Source of the DNA: a virus
Direction: 5' to 3' (one strand)
Length of the DNA: 64,000 nt
IMG/VR virus record: IMGVR_UViG_3300029998_000020
Span: 1 to 64,000 of that record
In this document: positions 39,306-47,919 of the stretch, piece by piece
Position numbering within the stretch: position 1 is the first letter of the stretch
Layout of the letters: every line of letters starts with the position of its first letter
The notes under the pieces: generated by a model
What the model was told of the DNA's origin: nothing
The model's database searches: none
Seen by the model: the letters and a program-made list of their open reading frames with translations, nothing else
Position numbers and translations under genes: made by a program

Positions 39306-39338
39306 AAAAATCAGTAGATATTCTACTGATTTTTTTTA
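39304..39338. terminator. Bidirectional terminator
   Basis: AAAAAAATCAGTAGA-TAT-TCTACTGATTTTTTTT between convergent genes. Confidence 0.85.
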
Positions 39339-39607
39339 AATGTTTCTGATTTAATTTTTTCTATTGCTACTATCACTATGCTAACGTACACTTTCTTTTT
39401 TTCATCTAAAAGTTCACACATATGCTTTGTACTATCAGACAATCCTTTTAATTTATCATATTCTTCATCAGTTAAATAAACAGTTTTATTATTATTTCTT
39501 CTTGTTGAATATTCCTGAGTTTTAGTTAACTCTCCATTTTCACTCAACTCATAAGGATTTCTAAATTTATCCTTATCAACTTCTTCATTAAATTTTTCTA
39601 TTTTCAT
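39323..39607 (-). CDS. Small helical paralogue, 94 aa
   Basis: MKIEKFNEEVDKDKFRNPYE leader, then ENGELTKTQEYS, VYLTDEEYDKLKGLSDSTKH. Aligns with 39622-39906 (KNGELKLGNTMS, IFLTDDEYSRIKDLADNIKK): tandem duplicates with the same leader type. Confidence 0.65.
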   Translation of the reverse strand: MKIEKFNEEVDKDKFRNPYELSENGELTKTQEYSTRRNNNKTVYLTDEEYDKLKGLSDSTKHMCELLDEKKKVYVSIVIVAIEKIKSETFKKNQ

Positions 39608-39621
39608 ATTACTTTTTATTT

Positions 39622-39906
39622 TTATAAATTAAATTTATTAGTTGTTCTCATAAATTCAGAGTCATCTTTAACTTTTGATATTGCAGTTCTTAGTCTTAAT
39701 ATCTGTGTTTCTTTCATTGCATTATAATTCTCACAAGATTTTTTTATATTATCAGCTAAATCTTTTATTCTACTATACTCATCATCAGTTAAGAAAATAT
39801 TAGAACTCATGGTGTTGCCAAGTTTCAATTCTCCATTTTTAGGTTCAATAAAATATCCTTTTTCTCTTGAACTTTCGTTTATTTCTTCAAATTTATTCAC
39901 CTTCAT
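39622..39906 (-). CDS. Small helical paralogue with KFNL end, 94 aa
   Basis: Duplicate of 39323-39607 with leader MKVNKFEEINESSREKGYFI and end EFMRTTNKFNL. Confidence 0.65.
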   Translation of the reverse strand: MKVNKFEEINESSREKGYFIEPKNGELKLGNTMSSNIFLTDDEYSRIKDLADNIKKSCENYNAMKETQILRLRTAISKVKDDSEFMRTTNKFNL

Positions 39907-39907
39907 A

Positions 39908-40249
39908 TTATATGTTAAATTTTTTTGAATTTTTATACACCTCAGGATTGTCTACAAATTTCATTATATCATCAAATTCACTTTGATTTATAATATCACA
40001 ATATTTTTTTTTAGAACTAGATTCTATAATAATCATAACAGAATAAAAATATCCGTTATTTTCAAAATCTTTCTCAATAGTCTTTTCTATACTAATTGCT
40101 TTAACTTTTTTAAGTCCATATCCATAATGATTTATTCTAAATTGATCATTGAAATTATAATAATCACTTATGAGATTCATAATATCTAACCTTATTCTTT
40201 CACACTCATGGTTTAATTTTAAATATTCATCATATTTATTTACCTTCAT
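39908..40249 (-). CDS. Tandem paralogue with YKNSKKFNI end, 113 aa
   Basis: The start is placed at ATG 40249 (MKVNKYDEYLKLNHECERIR) because the in-frame upstream extension to 40285 only re-reads the end of the preceding gene. Contains LISDYYNFNDQFRINHYGYG and QSEFDDIMKFVDNPEVYKNS. Duplicate of 40251-40580. Confidence 0.7.
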   Translation of the reverse strand: MKVNKYDEYLKLNHECERIRLDIMNLISDYYNFNDQFRINHYGYGLKKVKAISIEKTIEKDFENNGYFYSVMIIIESSSKKKYCDIINQSEFDDIMKFVDNPEVYKNSKKFNI

Positions 40250-40250
40250 A

Positions 40251-40580
40251 TTATATGTTAAATTTTTTTGAGTTTTTATATACATCAGGATTTTCTATAA
40301 ATTTAATCATATCATCATATTCACTTTGAGTTAACTTATCATAATTTCTACCTCCTGGTACATAATATTCTATCCAATAAAAATATTCTCCTGAATCATA
40401 ATCTATTTCATCAGACTTACTAACATTTAAGACAATTTTAATATTATTATCTCCAATATGAGTTATTCTGAAATCATCATTCAAATTATAATAATCTTGA
40501 ATTAGACTCATAATATTACTTCTTTCGATATCGTATTTATCTTTCAACTTTAAAAATTGTTCATATCTAGTTACTTTCAT
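40251..40580 (-). CDS. Tandem paralogue with YKNSKKFNI end, 109 aa
   Basis: MKVTRYEQFLKLKDKYDIER, LIQDYYNLNDDFRITHIGDN, QSEYDDMIKFIENPDVYKNS, KKFNI. Ends and starts of the two copies are almost identical, even at the DNA junction (AAATTTAACATATAATATGAA). Confidence 0.7.
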   Translation of the reverse strand: MKVTRYEQFLKLKDKYDIERSNIMSLIQDYYNLNDDFRITHIGDNNIKIVLNVSKSDEIDYDSGEYFYWIEYYVPGGRNYDKLTQSEYDDMIKFIENPDVYKNSKKFNI

Positions 40581-40586
40581 GCCAAT

Positions 40587-40892
40587 TTAATTCATTTTGA
40601 AATATTTATCATAAACAAACTCAGCGGTATATTCTTTTCTTTTATCTTTAAGATTATTTATTTCTTCTAATATTTCTGGATTGTTATCAAACATATTTTT
40701 TAGATAAGATTCCGCTTCATCTAATTGATTAAAAGACTTTTCACTTATATGTTTTTCATTACAATATATGTGTGATATGTGATCAAATACATCATCAACA
40801 TAATTTCTTACTGGAAATTTCCATCCAAATGAATTTATTTCATATTCTGGATTTTTATTGTACATTTCCGTTATTAATTTAACGTGATTCAT
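40587..40892 (-). CDS. Hypothetical protein, 101 aa
   Basis: Begins MNHVKLITEMYNKNPEYEIN; contains DVFDHISHIYCNEKHISEKS. Ends YDKYFKMN. A TATATATAC motif lies 20-30 nt upstream. No family recognised. Confidence 0.6.
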   Translation of the reverse strand: MNHVKLITEMYNKNPEYEINSFGWKFPVRNYVDDVFDHISHIYCNEKHISEKSFNQLDEAESYLKNMFDNNPEILEEINNLKDKRKEYTAEFVYDKYFKMN

Positions 40893-40920
40893 TTAAATAT
40901 ATTTATTTTTCAGTATATAT

Positions 40921-40953
40921 AAAAAAAAATACACTTAAATAAGTGTATTTTTT
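40921..40953. terminator. Terminator
   Basis: AAAAAATACACTTA-AAT-AAGTGTATTTTTT, overlapping the 3' end of the DHH gene. Confidence 0.8.
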
Positions 40954-42794
40954 AATAATATTTCAAACTTTATATTTGTATCATTTTTAATATATACTCT
41001 ATTCATTATATTGAAAATATATTTAAATATTCTTTTAAGTTCTTTTCTTTGAGTTTTTCTTGCATCTATTAGAGTGCTACTGTAAATATCATTCAATTCA
41101 AATTTTGTATAAATTTTTTCAAATAGTATACTATTTTCAATGTCTTTATTTCTTTTGAAATATATTTTTTCTAAATCATTTGATTTTACTGTTCTACATT
41201 TAATTTCATTAAAGTCTGTATCTAGCCAAATATCATATATTTTTCTGATAGTATCATTTTTGAATTTTGAAATTATATTTTCATCTTTAATACTATTTGT
41301 AATAATATAATTTAATATTTCTATTTCATCATTTTCAACTTTAATATCATTTTCACTACTAATATTATTAATATCCATTAATTTTTTATTGACTTCATCA
41401 GGTGCAAAAACTTTGCCTTTTTCATCTGATTCATTCCAAGCCATTGTGATACCCCACTTAACTCCTGAAATATCATTAATAATTTTATTTCTTAATAAAT
41501 CTAAAAATTTAATATTTTTATAATTTTCTTTTTTGCATTTTTTGAAAATATTAGATATTGAACCAATACCAGTATGTCCACCTGCAACTGTTCTATCATC
41601 ATCATATTCTAAATGTTGTTTGAAGTTTTTTAATAAACCATCCATATATGAACCTAAATTATCAATTGGTATACCATTCTTATCTTTTGGTAAATCATCT
41701 GGCGACATATCAGACATTTTAGTTGTCAAATTTGCAATTTGAAGTGTATTACCATATTGTAACAGAACGAAATTTAATTTAGTATTATACTGAATAATAC
41801 CTGATTCAACATCTTGTGAAAAAATAGCCTTAGCTCTTAATGCATTCGCCCAAGTTCCTGACGGTACATACATTAAATTTCCTATTATTTGATATACAAC
41901 AGGCTTAACTTGCCATTTTAATTCATCAGTATTTATTACATTACCTTCATCATCATGATCTATGTATGGAATTTTTTGTGCAAATTTTTTCCAAAATTCA
42001 TCTTGTGATGAAAATATTATTTTTTTACCATCTTCTGTGAACCCTTGTGATTCATTTCCAATACCTTTTGTTTTTGATTTCATTTGTTCTAATCTTAAAT
42101 ATGCATCAGATACAAATTCAGGTTCATCACCATTTTTGAAATTAGGATTATTTTTAGGATAGAATATTTTAAATAATCTGAAAATGTTATATATTGATGG
42201 TTCTTGAGATGCATTTATAACTTCAATAAATGTTTTATGGTCAGAACGCTTGAGCATTTGATTAAATGATGCTGCAAAATTTAACTTTGCATTATCACTA
42301 TTGATAATATTATTTAAATCAAAATCTAATATACCTTTGATGTCTACATGATACTCATCATATTTTGCAGAATCAATCATGTCTATCCAATCTTTTGTGT
42401 CATTTGAAAATGGTATGCCTAATTGTTGAGCTAAACCTTCAGCTGCAGAACCAGTATTTGTTTTTATACTACCTTTCTTTTGTGCTATTATTTTCTCTTC
42501 TTCAGAAAAAATTCCATGGTGGTCGACATAATAATTAAATGACTCATCATCCGAAGAAAAATCTAATGTTATATTAATCAGTGAGTTATCTAATTTGAAT
42601 GCATCAACACCTTCTTGGTAATCAATCAAACCATATCTAAGAATTTTAAAATCATGATTAATTAAATAATTCTTCATTATTATTGCGGAAACTATTCCGT
42701 CTAAATCATTGTGTGTAATTAAACATACATTTTTTCCAGATTTGCCTTTTTTTAGCCAATAATTTATATCATTTGGAAGTCTTGGTGCAGCCAT
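40935..42794 (-). CDS. DHH-family phosphoesterase with long C-terminal extension, 619 aa
   Basis: N-terminal VCLITHNDLDGIVSAII (DHH motif I, Asp cluster), TLDFSSDDE, YYVDHHGIFSEEE (the DHH motif) and later DRTVAGGHTGIGSISN (DHHA1-type GGH). These are features of RecJ/NrnA-like exonucleases or oligoribonucleases acting with Mn2+. The C-terminal ~170 residues are unrelated to any domain I know. Own promoter at 42820-42850. Likely nucleotide recycling or DNA/RNA end processing. Confidence 0.8.
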   Translation of the reverse strand: MAAPRLPNDINYWLKKGKSGKNVCLITHNDLDGIVSAIIMKNYLINHDFKILRYGLIDYQEGVDAFKLDNSLINITLDFSSDDESFNYYVDHHGIFSEEEKIIAQKKGSIKTNTGSAAEGLAQQLGIPFSNDTKDWIDMIDSAKYDEYHVDIKGILDFDLNNIINSDNAKLNFAASFNQMLKRSDHKTFIEVINASQEPSIYNIFRLFKIFYPKNNPNFKNGDEPEFVSDAYLRLEQMKSKTKGIGNESQGFTEDGKKIIFSSQDEFWKKFAQKIPYIDHDDEGNVINTDELKWQVKPVVYQIIGNLMYVPSGTWANALRAKAIFSQDVESGIIQYNTKLNFVLLQYGNTLQIANLTTKMSDMSPDDLPKDKNGIPIDNLGSYMDGLLKNFKQHLEYDDDRTVAGGHTGIGSISNIFKKCKKENYKNIKFLDLLRNKIINDISGVKWGITMAWNESDEKGKVFAPDEVNKKLMDINNISSENDIKVENDEIEILNYIITNSIKDENIISKFKNDTIRKIYDIWLDTDFNEIKCRTVKSNDLEKIYFKRNKDIENSILFEKIYTKFELNDIYSSTLIDARKTQRKELKRIFKYIFNIMNRVYIKNDTNIKFEILLKNTLI

Positions 42795-42819
42795 ATTTTT
42801 TATTTTTATAATTAGATTA

Positions 42820-42850
42820 CAAAGATAACAAAATATTTCTAATATACAAC
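42820..42850 (-). promoter_or_regulatory. Bacteroidota-type promoter
   Basis: On the minus strand: GTTG (42847-42850), 19-nt spacer, TATCTTTG (42820-42827), 26 nt upstream of the DHH gene. One of few host-type promoters in the virion half of the window. Confidence 0.65.
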
Positions 42851-42861
42851 CATTTGACTGT

Positions 42862-43347
42862 TTAATTTTTCTTGGAGAGTAGAGATGTTATATCACTAAT
42901 AAACTTATCAGAATGTTTTGGATTCATATTTTCAACAATTGAAAAATTACCATTCCCTTTTACTTTTATTCCTTCTGTGATTTTTCTAAGTTCTGGCTTA
43001 GTTGAATAGTATTTCAATAAACTATTAACAAATTCATTAATATTCATTTTTAATTTTTCATTGTACTTAACAATGTGTAATTGATTATCTTTCTTTCTGA
43101 TAAAATAATCAGTATCAGAATATTTATTTTTAATTGTTTCAAGTATATCAGTTATATTACCGTTATTGAATTTGATAATTCTTTCTTCTAATATTTCAAT
43201 TGTTGAAGTAGAATCATCTTTAGGAGTCAATAAAACTTCTTCTTTTATAGGTTCATCTTCAATATAAGTATTAATTGAAATTTTAGATTCAGTAGGTATG
43301 TTTTGTACATTTAATGTATCAAAATCACTATAGCGTTTTATTGGCAT
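42862..43347 (-). CDS. Putative virion-associated protein, 161 aa
   Basis: Leader MPIKRYSDFDTLNVQNIPTE; acidic middle; the C-terminal half (IVKYNEKLKMNINEFVNSLL, NGNFSIVEN, KFISDITSLLSKK) is homologous to the C-terminal half of the protein at 57296-57700. Late-type TTAATATATAA motif upstream (about 43377-43390). Confidence 0.65.
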   Translation of the reverse strand: MPIKRYSDFDTLNVQNIPTESKISINTYIEDEPIKEEVLLTPKDDSTSTIEILEERIIKFNNGNITDILETIKNKYSDTDYFIRKKDNQLHIVKYNEKLKMNINEFVNSLLKYYSTKPELRKITEGIKVKGNGNFSIVENMNPKHSDKFISDITSLLSKKN

Positions 43348-43466
43348 ATTTTTTTATTAATTTTATATTAATTTATATTATATATTAATAAATTAAAGTC
43401 ATTTTATTTTTATTGACAAATAAATGTTATTTGTAGTTAAATAAATACCTTATTCATTCAAATTGT

Positions 43467-43497
43467 ATTGTATATTTATGATAATGTTGTATCTTTG
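43467..43497 (+). promoter_or_regulatory. Bacteroidota-type promoter
   Basis: Plus strand ATTG (43467-43470), 19-nt spacer, TATCTTTG (43490-43497), leaving a ~105-nt leader before the gene at 43608. Confidence 0.7.
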
Positions 43498-43607
43498 TAT
43501 TCAAATTAATTGAAATGATGAAAGAATAAATTAAAATAGACTGAATTTGCACTACAATATGACGGAGATTATTCATTTAAAGTATTTAAAATTTAATAAA
43601 AAACATT

Positions 43608-43922
43608 ATGAACTTGGAACAAATCGAATTTAAAACAATTGAAGATTTTGATAGTATTAAAAATTCAAAATTTTATGACATTCTTAAAGATTTTGATATT
43701 CTCAAAATGACATCTGAACAGGAAGAAGAACTTAAGATTTTTATTCTTAGTTTATCTGATGAAGAAATTGACTCTGTTATGATTAAAATTATTGATGATG
43801 ATTATTGTAATTGTTCCACTATTTATGAGCACAAAAAAAATAAAAAGATGAAAGAATTCTTATCAGATTTAAGATTTGAAAAAATTTTAGAAAGAATATT
43901 ATATGTACCTAAGAATTATTAA
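43608..43922 (+). CDS. Hypothetical acidic protein, 104 aa
   Basis: Begins MNLEQIEFKTIEDFDSIKNS; helical, with DDDYCNCSTIYEHKKNKKMK. Complete unit with promoter (43467-43497) and terminator (43939-43978). Function unknown. Confidence 0.65.
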   Translation: MNLEQIEFKTIEDFDSIKNSKFYDILKDFDILKMTSEQEEELKIFILSLSDEEIDSVMIKIIDDDYCNCSTIYEHKKNKKMKEFLSDLRFEKILERILYVPKNY

Positions 43923-43938
43923 ATATTAATAAATTCGC

Positions 43939-43978
43939 AAAAAAAAAGATTATTACTATTAAGTAATAATCTTTTTTT
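43939..43978. terminator. Bidirectional terminator
   Basis: AAAAAAAGATTATTACT-ATTA-AGTAATAATCTTTTTTT between convergent genes. Confidence 0.85.
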
Positions 43979-43991
43979 GTTTAAAAATTAA

Positions 43992-44504
43992 TTAGATTTC
44001 TTGTGCTGGAACTTGTGCAGCAGCAGATTGAGCACTTGGTTGAATAGTTGCCTGAACTTGTGCCTGAGCACTACCTGCAGGTTGAGCTTGTGCTGTACCT
44101 GGCTGAACTTGTGCTTGTGCCTGTGCTCCTTGTGCTGGCTGAACTTGTGATTCATCACCATACTCATCTTGTGCACCTTGTGCCTGTGGTTGTGCTTGAA
44201 CTGGTCCTTTATCAGATCCTGTTACTATTTCAACTGGAAGATTTTCAATATTCAAATAGTTTTCATTAGCCCATTGTACTAATCTTTCAGCTAATCTTTT
44301 TTCACCCATTTCTGCTCTCAAATCTTTTCCTGTACTTTCTTTAACTTTCTTAATGAATGAGCCAACTAAAGATTTTGGAAGATCGACATCAACACTTACA
44401 CGATAAAAATCGTCAATTGCGTCTACCATTTCATTTACTGCTGATACTTGTGTTGTAGATTTCTTACCTTTGAAATCATTTAAACTTAAAATATTTTTTG
44501 TCAT
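43992..44504 (-). CDS. Virion-type protein with Ala/Gln-rich low-complexity tail, 170 aa
   Basis: Leader MTKNILSLNDFKGKKSTTQ, a helical domain to about residue 97 (DDFYRVSVDVDLPKSLVGSF, GEKRLAERLVQWANENYLNI), then ~70 residues of Gln, Ala, Pro and Gly (AQAQPQAQGAQ, PAGSAQAQVQATIQP). The tail is far more GC-rich than the surroundings. Probably a head or tail component with a flexible extension. Confidence 0.65.
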   Translation of the reverse strand: MTKNILSLNDFKGKKSTTQVSAVNEMVDAIDDFYRVSVDVDLPKSLVGSFIKKVKESTGKDLRAEMGEKRLAERLVQWANENYLNIENLPVEIVTGSDKGPVQAQPQAQGAQDEYGDESQVQPAQGAQAQAQVQPGTAQAQPAGSAQAQVQATIQPSAQSAAAQVPAQEI

Positions 44505-44543
44505 TTTTTCAATATTATTTTTTTTGTATATTAATTTTGTATA

Positions 44544-44556
44544 TTATATATTAAAA
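44544..44556 (-). promoter_or_regulatory. Putative late promoter
   Basis: Minus strand TTTTAATATATAA, about 40-52 nt upstream of the ATG at 44504. Confidence 0.45.
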
Positions 44557-44685
44557 TTCATATGTTCATTTTTATTCAATCATATATATTAAATAAAAAA
44601 TATGAATTTTTGTATTTTTACTAATTATTATTTATTAAACTTTAAATGAAAATTTTTATAAATAAATTAAATTAAATTAGAAAAC

Positions 44686-45189
44686 ATGAAAATAAATATA
44701 ATTGTAGCAGTATCAGAAAATTGGGTAATTGGAAAAGATAATAAATTATTATGGAGATTGAGTAACGATCTTAAAAAATTCAAAGAATTAACATTAAATA
44801 AGCCTATTATTATGGGTGACAAAACTTTTTATTCTTTACCAAAAGGAGCATTACCAAATAGAACTAACATTATTTTGACATTAGACAAGAGTTTTAATGA
44901 ACCTGATACTATTCCAGTATATTCAATAGAAGATGCTTTAAAAACAGCCGAGATGTATGGTGATGATGTGTTTATAACAGGAGGAGGAAGTATATATAAA
45001 CAATTCTTAGATATATCAGATACTGTGTATTTAACTGTAGTTCATACAATTATAGATGGAGATACTATATTTCCAGAACTTGATGATAAATGGATTTGTA
45101 TATCAGAAGAATTTAAATCAAAAGATGAAAAGAATGATTATGACCATACTTATAAAATATATAATAAAAAATATGATAATGTTAAATAA
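44686..45189 (+). CDS. folA: Dihydrofolate reductase, 167 aa
   Basis: MKINIIVAVSENWVIGKDNK, LLWRLSNDLKKFKELT with catalytic Asp28, KPIIMGDKTFYSLP, and the NADPH loop VFITGGGSIYKQFL are standard DHFR features; length is typical. It reduces dihydrofolate to tetrahydrofolate, supporting phage thymidylate supply. No thymidylate synthase is in the window. Confidence 0.95.
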   Translation: MKINIIVAVSENWVIGKDNKLLWRLSNDLKKFKELTLNKPIIMGDKTFYSLPKGALPNRTNIILTLDKSFNEPDTIPVYSIEDALKTAEMYGDDVFITGGGSIYKQFLDISDTVYLTVVHTIIDGDTIFPELDDKWICISEEFKSKDEKNDYDHTYKIYNKKYDNVK

Positions 45190-45244
45190 TATATAAAATA
45201 ACAAATCATAAAATTAACAATCAAACAAAAAATAATTAAAATAA

Positions 45245-46585
45245 ATGGCTAAAAAAGAAAAAAGTGATAAAATATTTGTACTTGATACAAGTGTAATACT
45301 TTATGATCACAATGCAATTTACAATTTTGAAGAAAATGATGTTGCAATTCCTATTACAGTATTCGAAGAATTAGATGATTTCAAAAAGGGTAATGACACA
45401 ATTAATTATGAGGCAAGAGAATTTATTAGAAAAACAGATAAATTAGCATCTAAATGTAATTTGAGCGATTGGATTCCTATTGGTAAAGGAAAAGGTAGAG
45501 TTAAGGTTGTGATGAATGAAACAACTGGAACAACTGATGCTTGTTTAGTTTTTAAATCTACAAAGCCAGATCATTTAATTTTAAATACTGCGTTGTCATT
45601 GGTAGAAGAATATCCTGACAAAAAGATTATACTTGTATCAAAAGATATAAATTTAAGATTGAAAGCTAAATCTTTAAATGTTAATTCTGAAGATTATTTA
45701 ACAGGTAAAATTAAAGATACTGATAAATTATTTACAGGTAGATCAACAATTGAATTAGATACAGATGATATAATTACTAAACTATATCAAGATAATGTTT
45801 GTACACCACAAGAACTTGGTATTACAGATTTATTAAATAATAAATATTTAATTATTAAATCATCTATTTCTGCTGCATCAGCTTTAGCATATTATAATTC
45901 ATCAAAACAGCAAGTGGAAAGAATAGATAAAGAAACATGTTATAAAATAACACCAAGAAATTCTGAACAAGTATTTGCGTTACATGCATTATTAAATCCT
46001 GATGTTAAATTAGTATCATTACAAGGAGTTGCAGGAACAGGAAAAACATTGTTAGCTTTGGCTGCTGCACTTAGTCAGAAGAGAAATTTTAAACAAATAT
46101 TTTTGGCGAGACCAATTGTGCCATTAAGTGGAAAAGACATAGGCTATCTTCCTGGCGATGTTGATCAGAAGACATCAGTGTACATGATGCCTCTGTTCGA
46201 TAATCTAAAATTTATACAAAGTCAGTTTAAAGATACTGATAAGGAATATAAATTCATTCAAGATTGTATTAAAGACGAAAAAGTAATAATAACTCCTTTG
46301 ACATATATTCGTGGACGTAGTATTTCAAATGTTTTTTTTATTGTTGACGAATCTCAGAACCTTACTCCTCATGAAATAAAAACTATTATAACAAGAGCAG
46401 GAGAAGGTACAAAGATTGTGTTCACTGGAGATATAAATCAGATCGACACACCTTATTTAGATGCTCAAAGTAATGGATTATCACATTTAATTGCTAAAAT
46501 AAAAGGACAACCTATTTATTCTCATGTGACTCTTGAAAAAGGAGAACGTTCTGAATTAGCAAATATTGCAAATGAATTACTTTAA
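45245..46585 (+). CDS. phoH: PIN-PhoH fusion (PhoH2-type ATPase), 446 aa
   Basis: A PIN nuclease domain (about 1-160: IFVLDTSVILYDH, FEELDDFKKG, TTDACLVFKS, ILVSKDINLRLKA) precedes a PhoH ATPase domain (about 240-446: Walker A GVAGTGKTLLALAAA, RPIVPLSGKDIGYLPGD, Walker B FFIVDESQNLTPHE, TGDINQIDTPY). Such fusions act as sequence-dependent RNA-unwinding ribonucleases; phages often carry PhoH. It is probably co-transcribed with folA. Confidence 0.9.
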   Translation: MAKKEKSDKIFVLDTSVILYDHNAIYNFEENDVAIPITVFEELDDFKKGNDTINYEAREFIRKTDKLASKCNLSDWIPIGKGKGRVKVVMNETTGTTDACLVFKSTKPDHLILNTALSLVEEYPDKKIILVSKDINLRLKAKSLNVNSEDYLTGKIKDTDKLFTGRSTIELDTDDIITKLYQDNVCTPQELGITDLLNNKYLIIKSSISAASALAYYNSSKQQVERIDKETCYKITPRNSEQVFALHALLNPDVKLVSLQGVAGTGKTLLALAAALSQKRNFKQIFLARPIVPLSGKDIGYLPGDVDQKTSVYMMPLFDNLKFIQSQFKDTDKEYKFIQDCIKDEKVIITPLTYIRGRSISNVFFIVDESQNLTPHEIKTIITRAGEGTKIVFTGDINQIDTPYLDAQSNGLSHLIAKIKGQPIYSHVTLEKGERSELANIANELL

Positions 46586-46613
46586 TCTATCCCTTTTAAA
46601 ATTATTATAAACT

Positions 46614-46645
46614 AAAAAAGCTACTCATTATGAGTAGCTTTTTTT
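46614..46645. terminator. Bidirectional terminator
   Basis: AAAAAAGCTACTCA-TTA-TGAGTAGCTTTTTT between convergent phoH and the gene at 46644-47318. Confidence 0.85.
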
Positions 46646-47318
46646 ATTCCTTTTTTTCTTTTTTAAGTTTAACTGCATCTTTTATGCTAAATTTCTTTAT
46701 TACCATTGGTTCATCTACTGATTCTACATAAACATCTCTACCATTTATTCTATTGACATATCCTTTAACTATATCATTATCAATAAATACACCAGCATTT
46801 AGTATAGGTCTTTCTTTTGGTGTTTGTGGGTCAATAATATTAAAGTCTGAAATCTTCTTTATTTCTTGTGCTTTAACTGCTCCAATACCAAAAAGAGGAT
46901 TTGATTTGTATTCTTTTTCTTGACCTAACATTGTATATTTAGGCATTTCATTAGACTCTTTTACCACATCTTTTGCAACATCTGTTCTTTTAGTTTTTGT
47001 AGATTCTAAATCTTTCCAATTTTCATCAAAATCTTTAAATTTCAAAACATTTTTTATATCTTTCATATTACTATATTTATTTTCTTTTACTGTTTTATTT
47101 ACTAATTTAGATTTGAATGCTATAGTTTGTAGTTTACTATCTTTAGCAGCAAATTCTTCCCAACTACTGATATGATTATCAACAGGATTTCCTATATATT
47201 GAAGATTTGGTATACCTTTATTCAATCTATCATTTGTTGTTAAATCTCCAATGTCTTTTCCTTTTGTTTCTTTTCTTAACTTTTTTAATTGTTTAATTGT
47301 AGTATCTCTGGGTAACAT
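46644..47318 (-). CDS. Putative virion protein with TKRTDVAKD module, 224 aa
   Basis: The middle (about 85-120) carries VLKFKDFDENWKDLESTKTK, RTDVAKDVVKE, the same module present twice in the product of 35634-36176. The C-terminal domain (VFIDNDIVKGYVNRINGRDV) is beta-rich. Late-promoter motif at 47339-47350. Confidence 0.6.
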   Translation of the reverse strand: MLPRDTTIKQLKKLRKETKGKDIGDLTTNDRLNKGIPNLQYIGNPVDNHISSWEEFAAKDSKLQTIAFKSKLVNKTVKENKYSNMKDIKNVLKFKDFDENWKDLESTKTKRTDVAKDVVKESNEMPKYTMLGQEKEYKSNPLFGIGAVKAQEIKKISDFNIIDPQTPKERPILNAGVFIDNDIVKGYVNRINGRDVYVESVDEPMVIKKFSIKDAVKLKKEKKE

Positions 47319-47338
47319 ATTAATTAGTTATTTTTTAT

Positions 47339-47350
47339 GTATATATTAAA
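47339..47350 (-). promoter_or_regulatory. Putative late promoter
   Basis: Minus strand TTTAATATATAC, 21-32 nt upstream of the ATG at 47318; same 12-mer as at 36496-36507. Confidence 0.5.
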
Positions 47351-47391
47351 TATCATTTTCCGTTTTTTTATATAAAAAAATGTTGTGAAAA

Positions 47392-47919
47392 TTAATCCAC
47401 AACATTTTTATTTTCTTTATTCATTTTTTCTAATAATTCAAGAATTTTTGTTTTCTCTGTGAAGGTTTGAATTTTTTCATCTGAAATTTCTAACGGTATA
47501 AAATGTAAAACTATTTCACCTCCTGCCAATTTATGTAATTTACCTTCAACAGTATGCCAATCTAAAATTCTATGTATTCCTTTTATAGGTGGAATAACAT
47601 TAACATTTTTTGAAATTTTAATAGCATGTTTTTTGAGTCTTTTATAAATTTCAATGCTAGGTGTTCCTTGATTGCTAATAACTCCAATCTCTTTACCATT
47701 CTCATCAAATAGTTTAGAATAAACAGTAAAATCAATATTACAACGTGTTACTGTATATCCAAGTTCTATACATATATCTTCCATGAATCCAACATTAAAT
47801 ATATCGCTTATTACATAGTAAGCTATTATACCATATTTTTCAATTATTGGATTTTTAATGTTGTTGTTTTTTTCTATGAATTCTTCTTTTGTCATTTTGA
47901 TATTTTTACCAACAGTCAT
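47392..47919 (-). CDS. Hypothetical protein, 175 aa
   Basis: Starts MTVGKNIKMTKEEFIEKNNN (the Met at residue 9 is an alternative). Contains ELGYTVTRCNIDFTVYSKLF and GIHRILDWHTVEGKLHKLAG. A hairpin ATGTTGTG...CACAACAT with T tract (47374-47409) overlaps its end. No family recognised. Confidence 0.65.
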   Translation of the reverse strand: MTVGKNIKMTKEEFIEKNNNIKNPIIEKYGIIAYYVISDIFNVGFMEDICIELGYTVTRCNIDFTVYSKLFDENGKEIGVISNQGTPSIEIYKRLKKHAIKISKNVNVIPPIKGIHRILDWHTVEGKLHKLAGGEIVLHFIPLEISDEKIQTFTEKTKILELLEKMNKENKNVVD

